Of a stretch of DNA of 64,000 nucleotides, positions 21,127-29,934 are shown piece by piece. Source of the stretch: Nitrosomonas sp. Nm34 (GTDB taxonomy: Bacteria; Pseudomonadota; Gammaproteobacteria; Burkholderiales; Nitrosomonadaceae); NCBI RefSeq assembly GCF_900113925.1, contig NZ_FORD01000003.1, positions 89,372 through 153,371 on the forward strand, read 5' to 3'. Both the position numbers and the translations under genes were made by a program. The notes below the pieces were generated by a model, which was given only the letters and a program-made list of their open reading frames with translations, did no database searches and was not told the origin of the DNA. Numbering within the stretch: position 1 is the first letter of the stretch; every line of letters starts with the position of its first letter.

Positions 21127-21891
21127 ATGCTCAATATTTACCCTGTTCGCGCCTTTAAAGACAATTATATCTGGGTAATTCATAACCAGCATTATGCTGC
21201 CATTGTCGATCCAGGAAGCGCAACACCTGTGTTAGCCTATCTTCAGCAGCAGAAATTGCAACCTATCGCTATTCTCAATACACACCACCATAACGATCAT
21301 ACTGGTGGCAATGTGACATTATTGCAGTCCTATACTATGCCAGTATATGGCCCTGCAAATGAAAACATCCCAGAACTTACGCATGGCCTTAAAGAGAGTG
21401 ATGTGGTTCATCTTTCGGAACTATCGCTCGATTTGGCCGTATTGGATATACCTGGTCATACAGCAGGTCACATTGCTTATTATGGCGGAAAATCGCTGTT
21501 TTGTGGCGATACTCTATTTGCCTGTGGCTGTGGACGTATCTTTGAAGGCACTGCACAACAGATGTATGCTTCACTTCAGAAGCTTGCCAGCTTACCTGAT
21601 GAAACGCTTGTCTACTGCACGCATGAGTACACCTTGTCTAATATCCGATTTGCAAGCGCTATCGATGCCAGCAATCCAGCCTTAGCTCAACGCGTAATTG
21701 AAGTAGAAGAGCAAAGAAAGCACGATATACCCACACTGCCCTCAATATTGGCCATCGAAAAAGCGACGAATCCTTTTTTGCGATGTAACCAGTCAGCCAT
21801 CATTCACGCAGCTAATCAACATTCCAGAAAAATACTGTCAGACCCGGTCAGTGTTTTTACAGAAATACGCAAATGGAAAGATACTTTCTAA
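21127..21891 (+). CDS. gloB: Hydroxyacylglutathione hydrolase (glyoxalase II)
   Basis: This 254-aa metallo-beta-lactamase-fold hydrolase completes methylglyoxal detoxification by releasing D-lactate and glutathione from S-lactoylglutathione. The binuclear metal motif THHHNDHTGG is at about residues 56-65. PGHTAGH, FCGDTLFACGCGR and CTHEYTLSN supply the other ligands. The C-terminal substrate-binding part (NPFLRCN) is intact. Confidence 0.95.
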   Translation: MLNIYPVRAFKDNYIWVIHNQHYAAIVDPGSATPVLAYLQQQKLQPIAILNTHHHNDHTGGNVTLLQSYTMPVYGPANENIPELTHGLKESDVVHLSELSLDLAVLDIPGHTAGHIAYYGGKSLFCGDTLFACGCGRIFEGTAQQMYASLQKLASLPDETLVYCTHEYTLSNIRFASAIDASNPALAQRVIEVEEQRKHDIPTLPSILAIEKATNPFLRCNQSAIIHAANQHSRKILSDPVSVFTEIRKWKDTF

Positions 21892-21892
21892 T

Positions 21893-22018
21893 AAGCTGTC
21901 GAAAACACATTCGAACCAATCAATGATAGGCAAAAAAGCGGAGTTTATGTTGATAACTATGCTCTCATACCATTTTTTAACACCGCAGAGGTAACATAGA
22001 TAGTTTTTTCAACAGCCT
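21893..22018. repeat. Imperfect inverted-repeat-bounded segment between gloB and redoxin gene
   Basis: AAGCTGTCGAAAAC (21893-21906) and GTTTTTTCAACAGCCT (22003-22018) form an imperfect inverted pair. When reversed, the right end reads AGGCTGTTGAAAAAAC. The intervening 96 bp is non-coding. Ends of this sort occur on insertion sequences, so this may be a decayed miniature element. It also lies between convergent genes and could act in termination. Confidence 0.35.
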
Positions 22019-22099
22019 GCCAAATCAGGCTTCTGAAATTTACTTTCCCACCCCTCTAATTGAGGTTAGCAGGAAAAATTTAGAAGAACTCATATGCCA

Positions 22100-22672
22100 T
22101 TAAACTGCACAACCACCCGGCCCACAACCTAAAGATTCAGCCTCATTCTGCTTGCCTTGAGCAGGTTGTAGCTGTTCGGTTTCATCCACTTCTTCCGCAA
22201 GCAAAGTTCCTATTGATACCCCCAATATAAAATCACTGACATGGCCAAATTTATGCATGCGCAGATGACCGGTCTTATCGATCAGAATCGTCGTAGGTGT
22301 GCCTTGCATCTGATAAGTCATCATGGTATGCGGAATGACATGCTGATCATTCGGCTTATCGATCCCAATCGGAAAACGCAACCGGTACTCATAAGCAAAT
22401 ACTTCAAGCGCCTCACGGCCCATTACTGAATGATGCTCAAAGACCGTATGAAGACCAATCACGGCAATTTGATCTGGATTGAATTCTTCAAATATCTTTT
22501 GCGTCTGGGGGATACCCATTTGCACACAGCCTGGGCACAGCATCTGAAAAGCATGGATTAACACCACTTTGCCCCGCAATGAAGCGAGTGTAATAGGTTG
22601 AGGCGTATTCAACCAACCCACCGTCTGAAGTTCTGGCGCCAAAATTTTTCCATTTGCTTGATGAGTTTTCAT
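22100..22672 (-). CDS. Redoxin/peroxiredoxin-family protein with CPGC motif and Cys-rich tail
   Basis: This 190-aa protein has a thioredoxin fold of the AhpC/TSA-redoxin type. The CPGC motif lies at residues 46-49 after the strand KVVLIHAFQML, followed by GTPTTILIDKTGHLRMHKFG. No signal peptide is visible, so it is probably cytoplasmic. The C-terminus ends in CGPGGCAV after an acidic, Gln-rich linker, so two further cysteines are available for disulfide relay or metal binding. The start at 22672 is preferred, with AAGG about 10 nt upstream; an ATG at 22705 is in frame but lacks a ribosome site. The substrate is unknown. It lies downstream of cytochrome P460 on the same strand, 327 bp away. 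Confidence 0.7.
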   Translation of the reverse strand: MKTHQANGKILAPELQTVGWLNTPQPITLASLRGKVVLIHAFQMLCPGCVQMGIPQTQKIFEEFNPDQIAVIGLHTVFEHHSVMGREALEVFAYEYRLRFPIGIDKPNDQHVIPHTMMTYQMQGTPTTILIDKTGHLRMHKFGHVSDFILGVSIGTLLAEEVDETEQLQPAQGKQNEAESLGCGPGGCAV

Positions 22673-22999
22673 TAATGAGCTACCTTCTGGTTTTAGAATC
22701 TGCATATTACTATAATTTTAGTCAAAATGAACTTTGTCAACTTCTCCGCCCTATTATTGACATGGTTAGCGGCTTACCTGTAATTAATTTGTGATGAGAA
22801 ATAATAGAATTAAGAAACAACTGCATGAATACAAACAAACCGCATGAATATCTCTTAAAGTTTTATGAAAAAGAAAGGGCAAGTCATTCTGCACTAAGAT
22901 GTGCTGGGAATAAAATACCCTTTTTCTAAAACCTTTAGATGACTACCGTAGTCTTGGCAACCCTTCTCTCCTAGCCATCACCTTACCAGGTTACGTTAC
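22673..22999. other. Intergenic region between redoxin gene and cytochrome P460
   Basis: Non-coding. It contains GCATGAATA twice in direct orientation, 19 bp apart (22823-22831 and 22842-22850), and an odd palindrome, GACTAC-C-GTAGTC, near 22939-22951. Either could be a regulatory site or RNA stem. I could not assign them to a known riboswitch or regulator. Confidence 0.3.
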
Positions 23000-23605
23000 T
23001 TACTTCTCAGGCTTGCCAGCGCGCAATACCGGGTAATATTGGGTAAACACGTTGTCTTCAGCAGCATTTTCTTTATGGCAAGCATTGCAAGATTCATCAG
23101 GTTGGGGAGCCGCGCTCTTGCTTTTATAGCTATCATAGCCAAAGTATGCCCAATTGTTAGGTCTATCAGCAAAACGCTTAGAATCCTTGACGGTCGCAAC
23201 GATACCAAGATATTCCCCTTGAAAATAACCATTGCCACTGGTCGCCTCTTCGGCACCGACGCTTACTAATTCCTTAACGATAATCGTCCCATCACGGAAT
23301 TTTCCAGTTTGCTTCCAGTGTACCCAGCTAACGGGATCAATGTATACATTGTGAAACTCAGGAAATGCGGGATTGCCATCGTTCATATCTTTGGGTGTCA
23401 CAGGTGCGCCAATGAAAATCCATTCACGATAATTCCTGGGTGTGAGCAGCTGCCCATCTTTGTTGAAATGAGCATAGGTTGTTCTGCCAGGCTCATGACG
23501 ATCATCTTGTTGGCCAGCAGTAACAGTCGTTGCCTGGCCAACTAGCAAACCGGATAGCAAGAATGACGTTAAACGACCAAACAACGTTCTTTTAAACTGT
23601 GACAT
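23000..23605 (-). CDS. cytL: Cytochrome P460
   Basis: This 201-aa periplasmic monoheme c-type cytochrome is characteristic of ammonia oxidisers. The P460 heme is cross-linked to a lysine, and the N. europaea enzyme oxidises hydroxylamine, yielding N2O anaerobically. Here a signal peptide (TSFLLSGLLVGQATTVTAG) precedes the P460 domain (NYREWIFIGAPVTPKDMNDG, WKQTGKFRDGT, SGNGYFQGEYLG). The CNACH heme-attachment motif lies near residue 175. The lysine-bearing WKxTGxFRDGT region is conserved; I cannot fix the exact cross-link residue from sequence alone. The start ATG at 23605 has AGGGA seven bases upstream; the longer frame starts with TTG at 23611. Confidence 0.93.
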   Translation of the reverse strand: MSQFKRTLFGRLTSFLLSGLLVGQATTVTAGQQDDRHEPGRTTYAHFNKDGQLLTPRNYREWIFIGAPVTPKDMNDGNPAFPEFHNVYIDPVSWVHWKQTGKFRDGTIIVKELVSVGAEEATSGNGYFQGEYLGIVATVKDSKRFADRPNNWAYFGYDSYKSKSAAPQPDESCNACHKENAAEDNVFTQYYPVLRAGKPEK

Positions 23606-23797
23606 AATCAATCCCTAAAGTAATAAAATTAGAATGTCAAAAAATAGTTTTAAATAAAGACTTTTTATAGTAGACAGCCCCACAGACAACGTCAAGACAA
23701 GAATCCGTCACGCTTGTCACACCAATCGATAGCTGTAGATTTTTTTGGATAACTTTGCAAAATCTTGTAAATCACCCATTAGAAAAGCATAGCTGTC

Positions 23798-23900
23798 ATT
23801 CCATTTCCAAATCTAACATGGCGCGAAAGCGAGCCGGAGACAGTATCAATCATACGACAAGGTGAAATAGACAAATTCAGTTTTGATTTAAGAATGGAAT
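23798..23900 (-). repeat. 103-bp inverted-repeat-ended dispersed repeat, copy B
   Basis: This is the second copy of the element at 20226-20328, in the opposite orientation. Its own ends are ATTCCATTTCCAAATC (23798-23813) and GATTTAAGAATGGAAT (23885-23900), an imperfect 16-bp inverted pair. It matches copy A without gaps across the full 103 bp, 78 positions by hand count. It lies upstream of cytochrome P460. Confidence 0.75.
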
Positions 23901-23993
23901 AGCCAATGCTATTACTCAAGTAGATTAATTAGAGCTTACTCATAAAATATAAACAATTGTTTTTATTTAACAATATTGTAAAAATCACTTTTT

Positions 23994-24037
23994 AAGTGCA
24001 AGGTTTTTGAATAAATTATGCAAAAACCCTTGCACTT
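23994..24037. repeat. Near-perfect long hairpin
   Basis: AAGTGCAAGGTTTTTG (23994-24009) pairs with CAAAAACCCTTGCACTT (24021-24037), with one bulged base and an 11-nt loop. It is not followed by a clean T-run on either strand, so it could be a palindromic repeat or processed RNA structure. Confidence 0.5.
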
Positions 24038-24124
24038 GATTTAAGTTCAAGCTCACCTGAATTCGATCAATTTTTATTGAACCACATACTGTTATGAATA
24101 ATATTCTTTAGAAAGCAATATATA

Positions 24125-24289
24125 ATGGAACAACACGATAAAAGGATGCGCGCTATATGGTATAGCGGCAATGACACTCATGCTAACAGCTCAAGAAATG
24201 GGGGATGAGTCTTACCAATGAATGGGTTTGAGTTAGAGGCGGTCACAAATCTCCTTAAACCTGTAAAGCGGTTTAAGGAGATTTGTTGC
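24125..24289 (+). pseudogene. Nitroreductase-family remnant, frameshifted
   Basis: Three successive reading frames together give a nitroreductase-like C-terminal part: HDKRMRAI, then YGIAAMTLMLTAQEMG, then PMNGFELEAVTNLLK. These correspond to the family pattern RDExMR...AAMTLMLAAxxMG...CPMxGFDxEAVxxLL. At least two frameshifts and the missing N-terminal part show it is dead. The resemblance is from memory of the NfsB-like family. Confidence 0.5.
24245..24286. repeat. Perfect 17-bp inverted repeat hairpin
   Basis: ACAAATCTCCTTAAACC (24245-24261) and GGTTTAAGGAGATTTGT (24270-24286) are exact complements around an 8-nt loop. It overlaps the tail of the nitroreductase remnant. No T-run follows, so a simple intrinsic terminator is not obvious; it may be a decayed palindromic repeat. 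Confidence 0.6.
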
Positions 24290-24420
24290 TATTGACACGG
24301 GAATCAGAAGCATGGTCACGTAGTGGATAACTTCCTTTAGTAGAAATCATCTTTTCTTGTAACTAATTCCAGAGTCCCTTCCAAGCTTCTTTGCAATATT
24401 TTGTAAATGAAAATATTAGC

Positions 24421-25095
24421 CTAATTTCCCGCGGCGCGTATGGCCTTAAGGTTTTCTCTTGCTTCTTCATTGCCTTGTTTCTCAGCCTTCTTAAACCATT
24501 CAATCGCTTTATCTGTATTCTTAGGCACCCCCTCGCCTACTAGATACATGACACCCAGGTTATTTTGCGCATCCACGTTGCCTTGTTCAGCAGCCTTGGT
24601 AAACCACTCCACTGCTTTAGCGGAATCTTGTGGAACACCCTGGCCTTCCGCGTACAACAGGCCCAGATTAAATTGGGCGCCTGCATGCCCTTGCTCTGCA
24701 GCGCGTTGAAACCAACCTGCAGCTGATTCCAGGTCATAGTCCATAATTTTTCCTGTCGCATCCTTGGAAATAGCCTCTCCGGAATAGAACAAGGAACCAA
24801 GAGCATTCTGCGCTTCGGCATCGCCTGCTTCCGCATCCTGGCGTAATTTTAGGAATCGTTCTTCAGGTGATAATCCATCATCTGCCATTGGCATGATTTT
24901 TTTCAGCAGATCAGCCTTTTCTTCCGATGATAAGCCTTGTTGAAATACGGATGGCAATTCATTGATAGGAGTAATCTCATCGGGCAGTTTCTTCCAAGTT
25001 TCGTCTGCCTCCGATTTTGCTGATGGGGTTTCATCACCGCATCCAGCCAGAGTTAACATCAATAAGGCTAGCAATGTAAAAATACGCATATTCAT
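24421..25095 (-). CDS. Sel1-repeat (SLR) lipoprotein
   Basis: This 224-aa protein has a lipoprotein signal (LLALLMLTLAGC, Cys19) and, from about residue 86, four Sel1-like repeats of about 36 residues (AEAGDAEAQNALGSLFYSGE, AAEQGHAGAQFNLGLLYAEG, AAEQGNVDAQNNLGVMYLVG, AEKQGNEEARENL). Sel1 repeats are protein-protein interaction scaffolds. The partner is unknown. It lies 141 bp from an ankyrin-repeat secreted protein in the same orientation, so the two may form a pair of envelope scaffolds. Confidence 0.8.
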   Translation of the reverse strand: MNMRIFTLLALLMLTLAGCGDETPSAKSEADETWKKLPDEITPINELPSVFQQGLSSEEKADLLKKIMPMADDGLSPEERFLKLRQDAEAGDAEAQNALGSLFYSGEAISKDATGKIMDYDLESAAGWFQRAAEQGHAGAQFNLGLLYAEGQGVPQDSAKAVEWFTKAAEQGNVDAQNNLGVMYLVGEGVPKNTDKAIEWFKKAEKQGNEEARENLKAIRAAGN

Positions 25096-25236
25096 TGAGT
25101 CATTCCGCTCTTCTTAGAGTAAATAAAAATTTAATAAAAATTATAACATTCTGTTTGTATTACAGTTAGACACATCTATCAAAGCCAAGCCGATAAATTA
25201 ATAAGAAGCTCATAAGATGATTACTCAGCAAAATCT

Positions 25237-25998
25237 CTATTTCGCACCTGCTTTTTGAAGTAACTCAATGACACCCTTATGATCATATTTTTTGGCCAGT
25301 AATAACGCAGTCGCACCATTTTCTGCCTTAGCATCAATTTCTGCACCCATAGCAAGTAGCGTCATGGTCACTCCGCGATAGCCATGTTGTGCGGCTAGCA
25401 TCAACGCAGTTGCGCCATTTTTTGCTTGACTATTCACATTGGCGTTTGCTTGCAGCAAGTGCTGGATCACGACTTGGCCCCCTATTTGTGATGCAAGCAT
25501 CAATGCGGTAACCCCTTCATTAGTAACAGCATTGACATTGACATCACTACCCGTTTCGAGCAAAAGACGCACCATTTCTATATGATTTTTTTGCGATGCA
25601 AACATTAATGCTGTCATTCCATCGTCTGTAACCGCGTTTATATCTGCATTAGCAGCAAGTAATGCTTGCGCGATACCAATACGGTTGTCCTGCGCAGCCA
25701 ACATGAGCACGGTCCGACCATTGTTTGCCTTTACATTTGCGTCAACGCCAGAAGCAAGCAGTAGTTCAACGATATTTTTGTGACCATTCTGCACTGCACT
25801 TATCAATGCCATATTCTTATCGCGTGTTTCGTAATTTTTCTCAGACATGGAAAGCAATGCTTTTACTTGAGACAAATTACCGCGTGTAGCTGCATTAACC
25901 AGATCACTATTGTCTAAATTAGCCCATGCGTCGTTTGAAAAGTGCAGCAACCCTATCAGCACGCCTAAAGCATATAAATTAATCCTTGACCAGAGCAT
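25237..25998 (-). CDS. Secreted ankyrin-repeat protein
   Basis: This 253-aa protein has an N-terminal signal sequence (LYALGVLIGLLHFSNDAWA) and about seven ankyrin repeats, each with the G.TALMLA....G....V..LL pattern (NGRTVLMLAAQDNRIGIAQA, NGATALMLAAQHGYRGVTMT). It is probably periplasmic. Function cannot be assigned beyond protein binding. The stop is followed by a 141-bp spacer to the Sel1 lipoprotein. Confidence 0.8.
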   Translation of the reverse strand: MLWSRINLYALGVLIGLLHFSNDAWANLDNSDLVNAATRGNLSQVKALLSMSEKNYETRDKNMALISAVQNGHKNIVELLLASGVDANVKANNGRTVLMLAAQDNRIGIAQALLAANADINAVTDDGMTALMFASQKNHIEMVRLLLETGSDVNVNAVTNEGVTALMLASQIGGQVVIQHLLQANANVNSQAKNGATALMLAAQHGYRGVTMTLLAMGAEIDAKAENGATALLLAKKYDHKGVIELLQKAGAK

Positions 25999-26103
25999 TT
26001 CTGTTCCTCCTCTCTTCTATATGTATTCACTCAACTTAATAATCAGATAATAGATAACAAATAGGGCTATCTAGAATCCGCTGTCATTCACCCAAAATGA
26101 ATG

Positions 26104-27225
26104 TTAGTTTTCACTGATGATAAACAGTCGTTGGTATTCCTTAATTGCAAAACGATCAGTCATGCCGGCAATATAATCAGCAATAGCCTGATGTCCATAT
26201 TGAGAAAATTTAATCTGGTATGCTGTAGGTAGCAGTCGAATATCTGAGTTGAATGCATTGAATAACATTTTAATCGTATGTTGCGCCTTATTACTCATGC
26301 GTGTTACTTGGAAATGTCGATAAAGGTTATCGTACAAAAAGCTTTTTAGCTCCTGCTGCTCCTGCTTTATCTTTTCGCTGAATCGAATCAAGCATGGTGC
26401 TGATCGTATTTCATCCAGACCGTTTGGTCGCGCATTTTCGATGTTGCTTTTACTTTGTTGGGTTAAATCTGTTGCCACACTATTAATCATGCCACGTATC
26501 GTTTCATGAATTAAACGTCGACCACTAATATTCGGATAATCTCTTTTCACCTGCCATAAATGTCTGGAAAATATTTCTATCTTTTCCAGTTGCAACATTG
26601 TAATAAAACCGGAACGTAAACCATCATCGACATCATGATTATTATACGCAATTTCATCAGCAATATTGGTAAGCTGTGCCTCCAGTGAAGGTCTTTGATT
26701 AATTAAAAAACGCTCTCCGACTTCACCGAGCTTTTCAACATTCTTTCTAGCGACATGCTTGAGAATGCCTTCACGGGTTTCAAAGCACAAATTCAAACCT
26801 TCAAAAGCACCGTACTGTTCTTCAAGCACATCAACGACTCTTAAAGACTGAAGATTATGTTCAAAGCCACCATACTCCCTCATACAATCATTCAAAGCAT
26901 CTTGCCCCGCATGGCCAAATGGCGTGTGTCCTAAATCATGCGCCAGTGCTATTGCTTCAACTAAATCCTCATTCAACTTTAAATTTCGTGCGATTGAACG
27001 TCCAATCTGGGCCACCTCTAGACTATGTGTCAAGCGCGTGCGAAACAAATCACCCTCATGGTTAACAAATACCTGTGTTTTATATTCAAGCCGACGGAAA
27101 GCTGTTGAATGAATTACCCGGTCACGATCGCGTTGAAATTCACTTCGACCAATAGGAGGGGCTTCTTTGATGAGACGCCCGCGCGAATTAGCAGTGGATA
27201 CTGCGTAAGGAGCCAAATCATCCAT
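26104..27225 (-). CDS. dgt: dGTP triphosphohydrolase-like HD-domain protein
   Basis: This 373-aa member of the deoxyguanosinetriphosphate triphosphohydrolase family removes triphosphate from dNTPs. The metal-binding HD motif appears as [10 protein letters not shown] and [13 protein letters not shown], and a distal [14 protein letters not shown] carries the last ligand. The N-terminal SRGRLIKE..[29 protein letters not shown] is typical of the shorter Dgt-like clade. Its start overlaps the aroB stop by 8 nt, the usual aroK-aroB-dgt order in betaproteobacteria. Confidence 0.93.
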   Translation of the reverse strand: MDDLAPYAVSTANSRGRLIKEAPPIGRSEFQRDRDRVIHSTAFRRLEYKTQVFVNHEGDLFRTRLTHSLEVAQIGRSIARNLKLNEDLVEAIALAHDLGHTPFGHAGQDALNDCMREYGGFEHNLQSLRVVDVLEEQYGAFEGLNLCFETREGILKHVARKNVEKLGEVGERFLINQRPSLEAQLTNIADEIAYNNHDVDDGLRSGFITMLQLEKIEIFSRHLWQVKRDYPNISGRRLIHETIRGMINSVATDLTQQSKSNIENARPNGLDEIRSAPCLIRFSEKIKQEQQELKSFLYDNLYRHFQVTRMSNKAQHTIKMLFNAFNSDIRLLPTAYQIKFSQYGHQAIADYIAGMTDRFAIKEYQRLFIISEN

Positions 27226-28327
27226 TAGCCATACAAGTCAGCAATGTCTCTCTCAAGGTTGATGCTGGAATATCATGACTCATCATTGCTTCACCAATAC
27301 GCCTCAGTAGAATAAAACGTATTCTTCCCTCCTCTACTTTTTTATCAAGCTTCATCAAGCTTAAGTAATCATCTGGAGAAAGTTTGGGTGCACTAACTGG
27401 TAGTCCTACCTTTTGGAATATGCTGCATATGCGTTCGAACTCACTTTCACTGATAAATTTTAATTGTTTTGACAAGTTTGCTGCCATTATAGTGCCCGCA
27501 GCAACCGCTTCACCGTGCAACCATACTCCATAACCCATGGCGTTTTCAATTGCATGGCCGAAAGTGTGGCCAAGATTAAGCAGTGCCCGCACGCCACTCT
27601 CACGCTCATCTGCAGCGACAATTTCCGCTTTGATTTCGCAACTCCGGCAAATAGCTTTATTTAGAATATCAGCATTACGTGTAATTAAACCCGTTATATT
27701 CTGTTCCAACCACATAAAAAAGTCAGCATCGCGTATAAGACCGTATTTAATCACTTCTGCAATGCCGGCACGCAATTCCCTATCAGGCAAGGTGGTAAGC
27801 GTCGCACTGTCTGTCAACACCATGCGCGGTTGATAGAATGCTCCTATCAAATTTTTGCCAAGGGGATGGTTAATACCTGTCTTACCGCCTACTGAGGAAT
27901 CCACTTGTGCAAGGAGAGTAGTAGGAATCTGGATAAAAGGTACGCCTCGCAAAAAAGTCGCCGCCGCAAACCCTGTCAGATCACCAATAACCCCGCCCCC
28001 CAACGCAATTAGGGTAGTTTTTCGCTCACAGCGTTGTTCCAATAAGGCGTCAAAAATCAAATTCAATGTCTGCCAATTTTTATGATCTTCACCATCAGGC
28101 AAAATAATTGCAACGGAACAGATCCCATGCCGCTCTAGTGCTCTACGAAATTGATCTAAATAAAGAGGGGCTACAGTGGTATTAGTGACAATTGCCACCC
28201 GTTTCTGTGGCAATTGAGGCAATAGCAAATCTGCCTGTTCTAATAACGCATTACCAATGTAAATGGGGTAACTCCGGTCCTGTTCGGAAGAAAATAAGGC
28301 CACCTTAACAGTTTGCATATCATTCAT
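27218..28327 (-). CDS. aroB: 3-dehydroquinate synthase
   Basis: AroB, 369 aa, is an NAD- and metal-dependent enzyme that cyclises DAHP to 3-dehydroquinate in the shikimate pathway. Visible motifs are the NAD-binding [41 protein letters not shown] and the zinc-binding [11 protein letters not shown] with HGEAVAAG. It is 35 bp downstream of aroK. Confidence 0.97.
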   Translation of the reverse strand: MNDMQTVKVALFSSEQDRSYPIYIGNALLEQADLLLPQLPQKRVAIVTNTTVAPLYLDQFRRALERHGICSVAIILPDGEDHKNWQTLNLIFDALLEQRCERKTTLIALGGGVIGDLTGFAAATFLRGVPFIQIPTTLLAQVDSSVGGKTGINHPLGKNLIGAFYQPRMVLTDSATLTTLPDRELRAGIAEVIKYGLIRDADFFMWLEQNITGLITRNADILNKAICRSCEIKAEIVAADERESGVRALLNLGHTFGHAIENAMGYGVWLHGEAVAAGTIMAANLSKQLKFISESEFERICSIFQKVGLPVSAPKLSPDDYLSLMKLDKKVEEGRIRFILLRRIGEAMMSHDIPASTLRETLLTCMANG

Positions 28328-28362
28328 ATAACATAACTAATTTAGGGAAGAACCCATCCCTT

Positions 28363-29004
28363 TTAAGATTCATAATTATTCGGTTGGTAAGCCTTGATCA
28401 CGTTCTTTTTCCGATTTAACGCCTCAGCTCGGAGCTTCTTAATTTTGAAGAAAAGCAGCTTTCGAGCGAGCCGTTGTACTAGAGAGCGCACACCTTGTTT
28501 TCCGCTATCTATGATGATATGTGCCACCTCTCGATAAAGAGCATCGCGTTGAGCATGAAGCTCTGTCAATCTGGCATGCAGATCCTCAGTCTGAAGTAGC
28601 GGTCTATTTTTATCAGTACGTGTTCTTCGTTGCAGTTCATTCACGGACGCGCTCAAATAAACTACGATACCATGTTGTCTTAATAAGGCACGATTTTCAG
28701 CACTTAGCACCGCCCCCCCACCAGTAGCCAGCACTACATTCTCTGCTTGCACCAGCTCATGCAACACCTCTGTTTCACGTCTACGAAACCCAGCCTCTCC
28801 TTCAATTTCAAAAATCAAAGGAATCTTAACACCAGTACGCTGTTGAATTTCATGATCGGAATCCAGAAACGTTTTTCCCATGTAATTAGCCAGCAACTTC
28901 CCAATCGTAGTCTTTCCGGCACCCATCATACCTACGAGAATAATATTCCCCTGTAAGAACTTTATATCATGATTATTTTTGCTGATTGGCTTAATTAATG
29001 GCAT
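28363..29004 (-). CDS. aroK: Shikimate kinase
   Basis: AroK, 213 aa, phosphorylates shikimate. Walker A is GMMGAGKTTIGK at about residues 25-36. The shikimate-binding DSD (FLDSDHEI) and RRRETEV follow, then GGGAVL and the lid RTDKNRPLL. The C-terminus carries a longer basic tail than usual (about 35 residues past the core, FFKIKKLRAEALNRKKNVIK), which is not part of the kinase fold. Confidence 0.95.
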   Translation of the reverse strand: MPLIKPISKNNHDIKFLQGNIILVGMMGAGKTTIGKLLANYMGKTFLDSDHEIQQRTGVKIPLIFEIEGEAGFRRRETEVLHELVQAENVVLATGGGAVLSAENRALLRQHGIVVYLSASVNELQRRTRTDKNRPLLQTEDLHARLTELHAQRDALYREVAHIIIDSGKQGVRSLVQRLARKLLFFKIKKLRAEALNRKKNVIKAYQPNNYES

Positions 29005-29158
29005 AGAGACAATTGTAACGGAATACTTTCACCTACGCAGAGATTCCAACGGGCCCATAAAAAATTCATGTAATTTATTATTAAATGGTCGATCCTGCTT
29101 CTTATGAGCCAAAAATATTAACAAAATAATATTAAATATCAGAAAATTAATCACACTA

Positions 29159-29308
29159 TCATGCAATTGAACGCTTACATCTCTCTTCTTCTATTCGCGA
29201 CTGAAGAACCTTAGCCAGCATTTTAATACTTTCCAAATAAGATACTTTGATAAAAGTATTTATGTTATAGGAAGGAAATGCTCTTCTCATCTCCTCTATA
29301 AAATACAT
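29159..29308 (-). CDS. Small hypothetical protein, 49 aa
   Basis: A 49-residue frame starts at ATG 29308 with a strong AAAGGAG ribosome site six bases upstream, which is why it is taken as real. A longer frame exists upstream, but its start lacks such a site. The protein is basic and apparently helical (KVSYLESIKMLAKVLQSRIEEE), with a single Cys near the end. No family is recognised. It lies between aroK and an IS110 remnant, in an otherwise gene-poor stretch. Confidence 0.45.
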   Translation of the reverse strand: MYFIEEMRRAFPSYNINTFIKVSYLESIKMLAKVLQSRIEEERCKRSIA

Positions 29309-29411
29309 TTTTGGCTCCTTTCTTTTATTTTTATCACTTTTCAAACAAACTGATGTGGACGGCTCATAGCACTATCTGCATGTGTGATGTGGACTGTTCA
29401 AAATATTATGC

Positions 29412-29812
29412 ATGCGCATAATACTTGATGTCCATGACTATATAGCACTTGGTAAAGGTCCCACGACACGACAAAAAATAATTTCTTAAATAATTTCTTA
29501 TTTGGGCAGAAAATATAGCCAATTGCACGATAAGCTTTGAGGCCTACTCAGGTAGTCATTATTCGCGCAGGAGCTAGGTGAGCTGGTACATGAAGAGAAA
29601 TTAATAGCAACTAAGCGTGTATTGCAGTAATGCAAAAGCCATAAAGCAAGCACGATACCATTGATGCAGAGGTAATCTACGAAGCGGCAAGCAGGCAAAA
29701 TATACAGTTAGTTTGTAACAATTAAAAAGCTCTCCACTCCACCTGAAAATTTTATTGCAGCAGTGAGGAAAAAATTTTTATGGTAGTGCAGAATTTAACT
29801 GGATTGGCTTAA
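29412..29812 (+). pseudogene. IS110-family transposase remnant, multiply frameshifted
   Basis: Reading across frames gives IS110/IS1111-like pieces in the right order. They are an N-terminal MRIILDVHDY, then ANCTISFEAYSGSHYSR (family EACSGSHYWA), then FAQELGELVHEEKLIATKRV (WARELxKLGHxVKLIAPxxV), then DTIDAEVIYEAASRQNIQLV (NDAxDAEAICEAASRPxMRFV), and finally PPENFIAAVRKKFL (PPKVALVAxMRKLL). Stops and frameshifts separate them. The central catalytic region between the fourth and fifth pieces is deleted. Confidence 0.7.
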
Positions 29813-29934
29813 ATAATAATATTGAACAAAAGCAGTAACCCATTGATTTTACTGGGACACAATGTGTATTCATTCTTTACAAATAAGAAGCTCATTTATT
29901 GAACTTCCTAAAAAATTGCAAATCATAGGTTGCT

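Larger units (their letters stand above)
23606..24420. other. 815-bp decayed intergenic region upstream of cytochrome P460
   Basis: There is no intact gene. It contains repeat copy B (23798-23900), two long hairpins (23994-24037 and 24245-24286) and a frameshifted nitroreductase fragment (24125-24289), all listed separately. The P460 promoter should lie in the first 150 bp, which are AT-rich without a clear consensus. Confidence 0.6.

Noticed and set aside
22920..22990. Riboswitch (GEMM-like) between the redoxin gene and P460
   Set aside because: Palindromic bits such as GACTAC/GTAGTC are present, but the conserved aptamer core sequences are not.
23990..24070. IS5-type transposase fragment on the minus strand (VSLNLNQVQGFLHNLF)
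   Set aside because: It weakly recalls a DDE transposase segment, but it is one short stretch overlapping a long hairpin, with no supporting pieces on either side.
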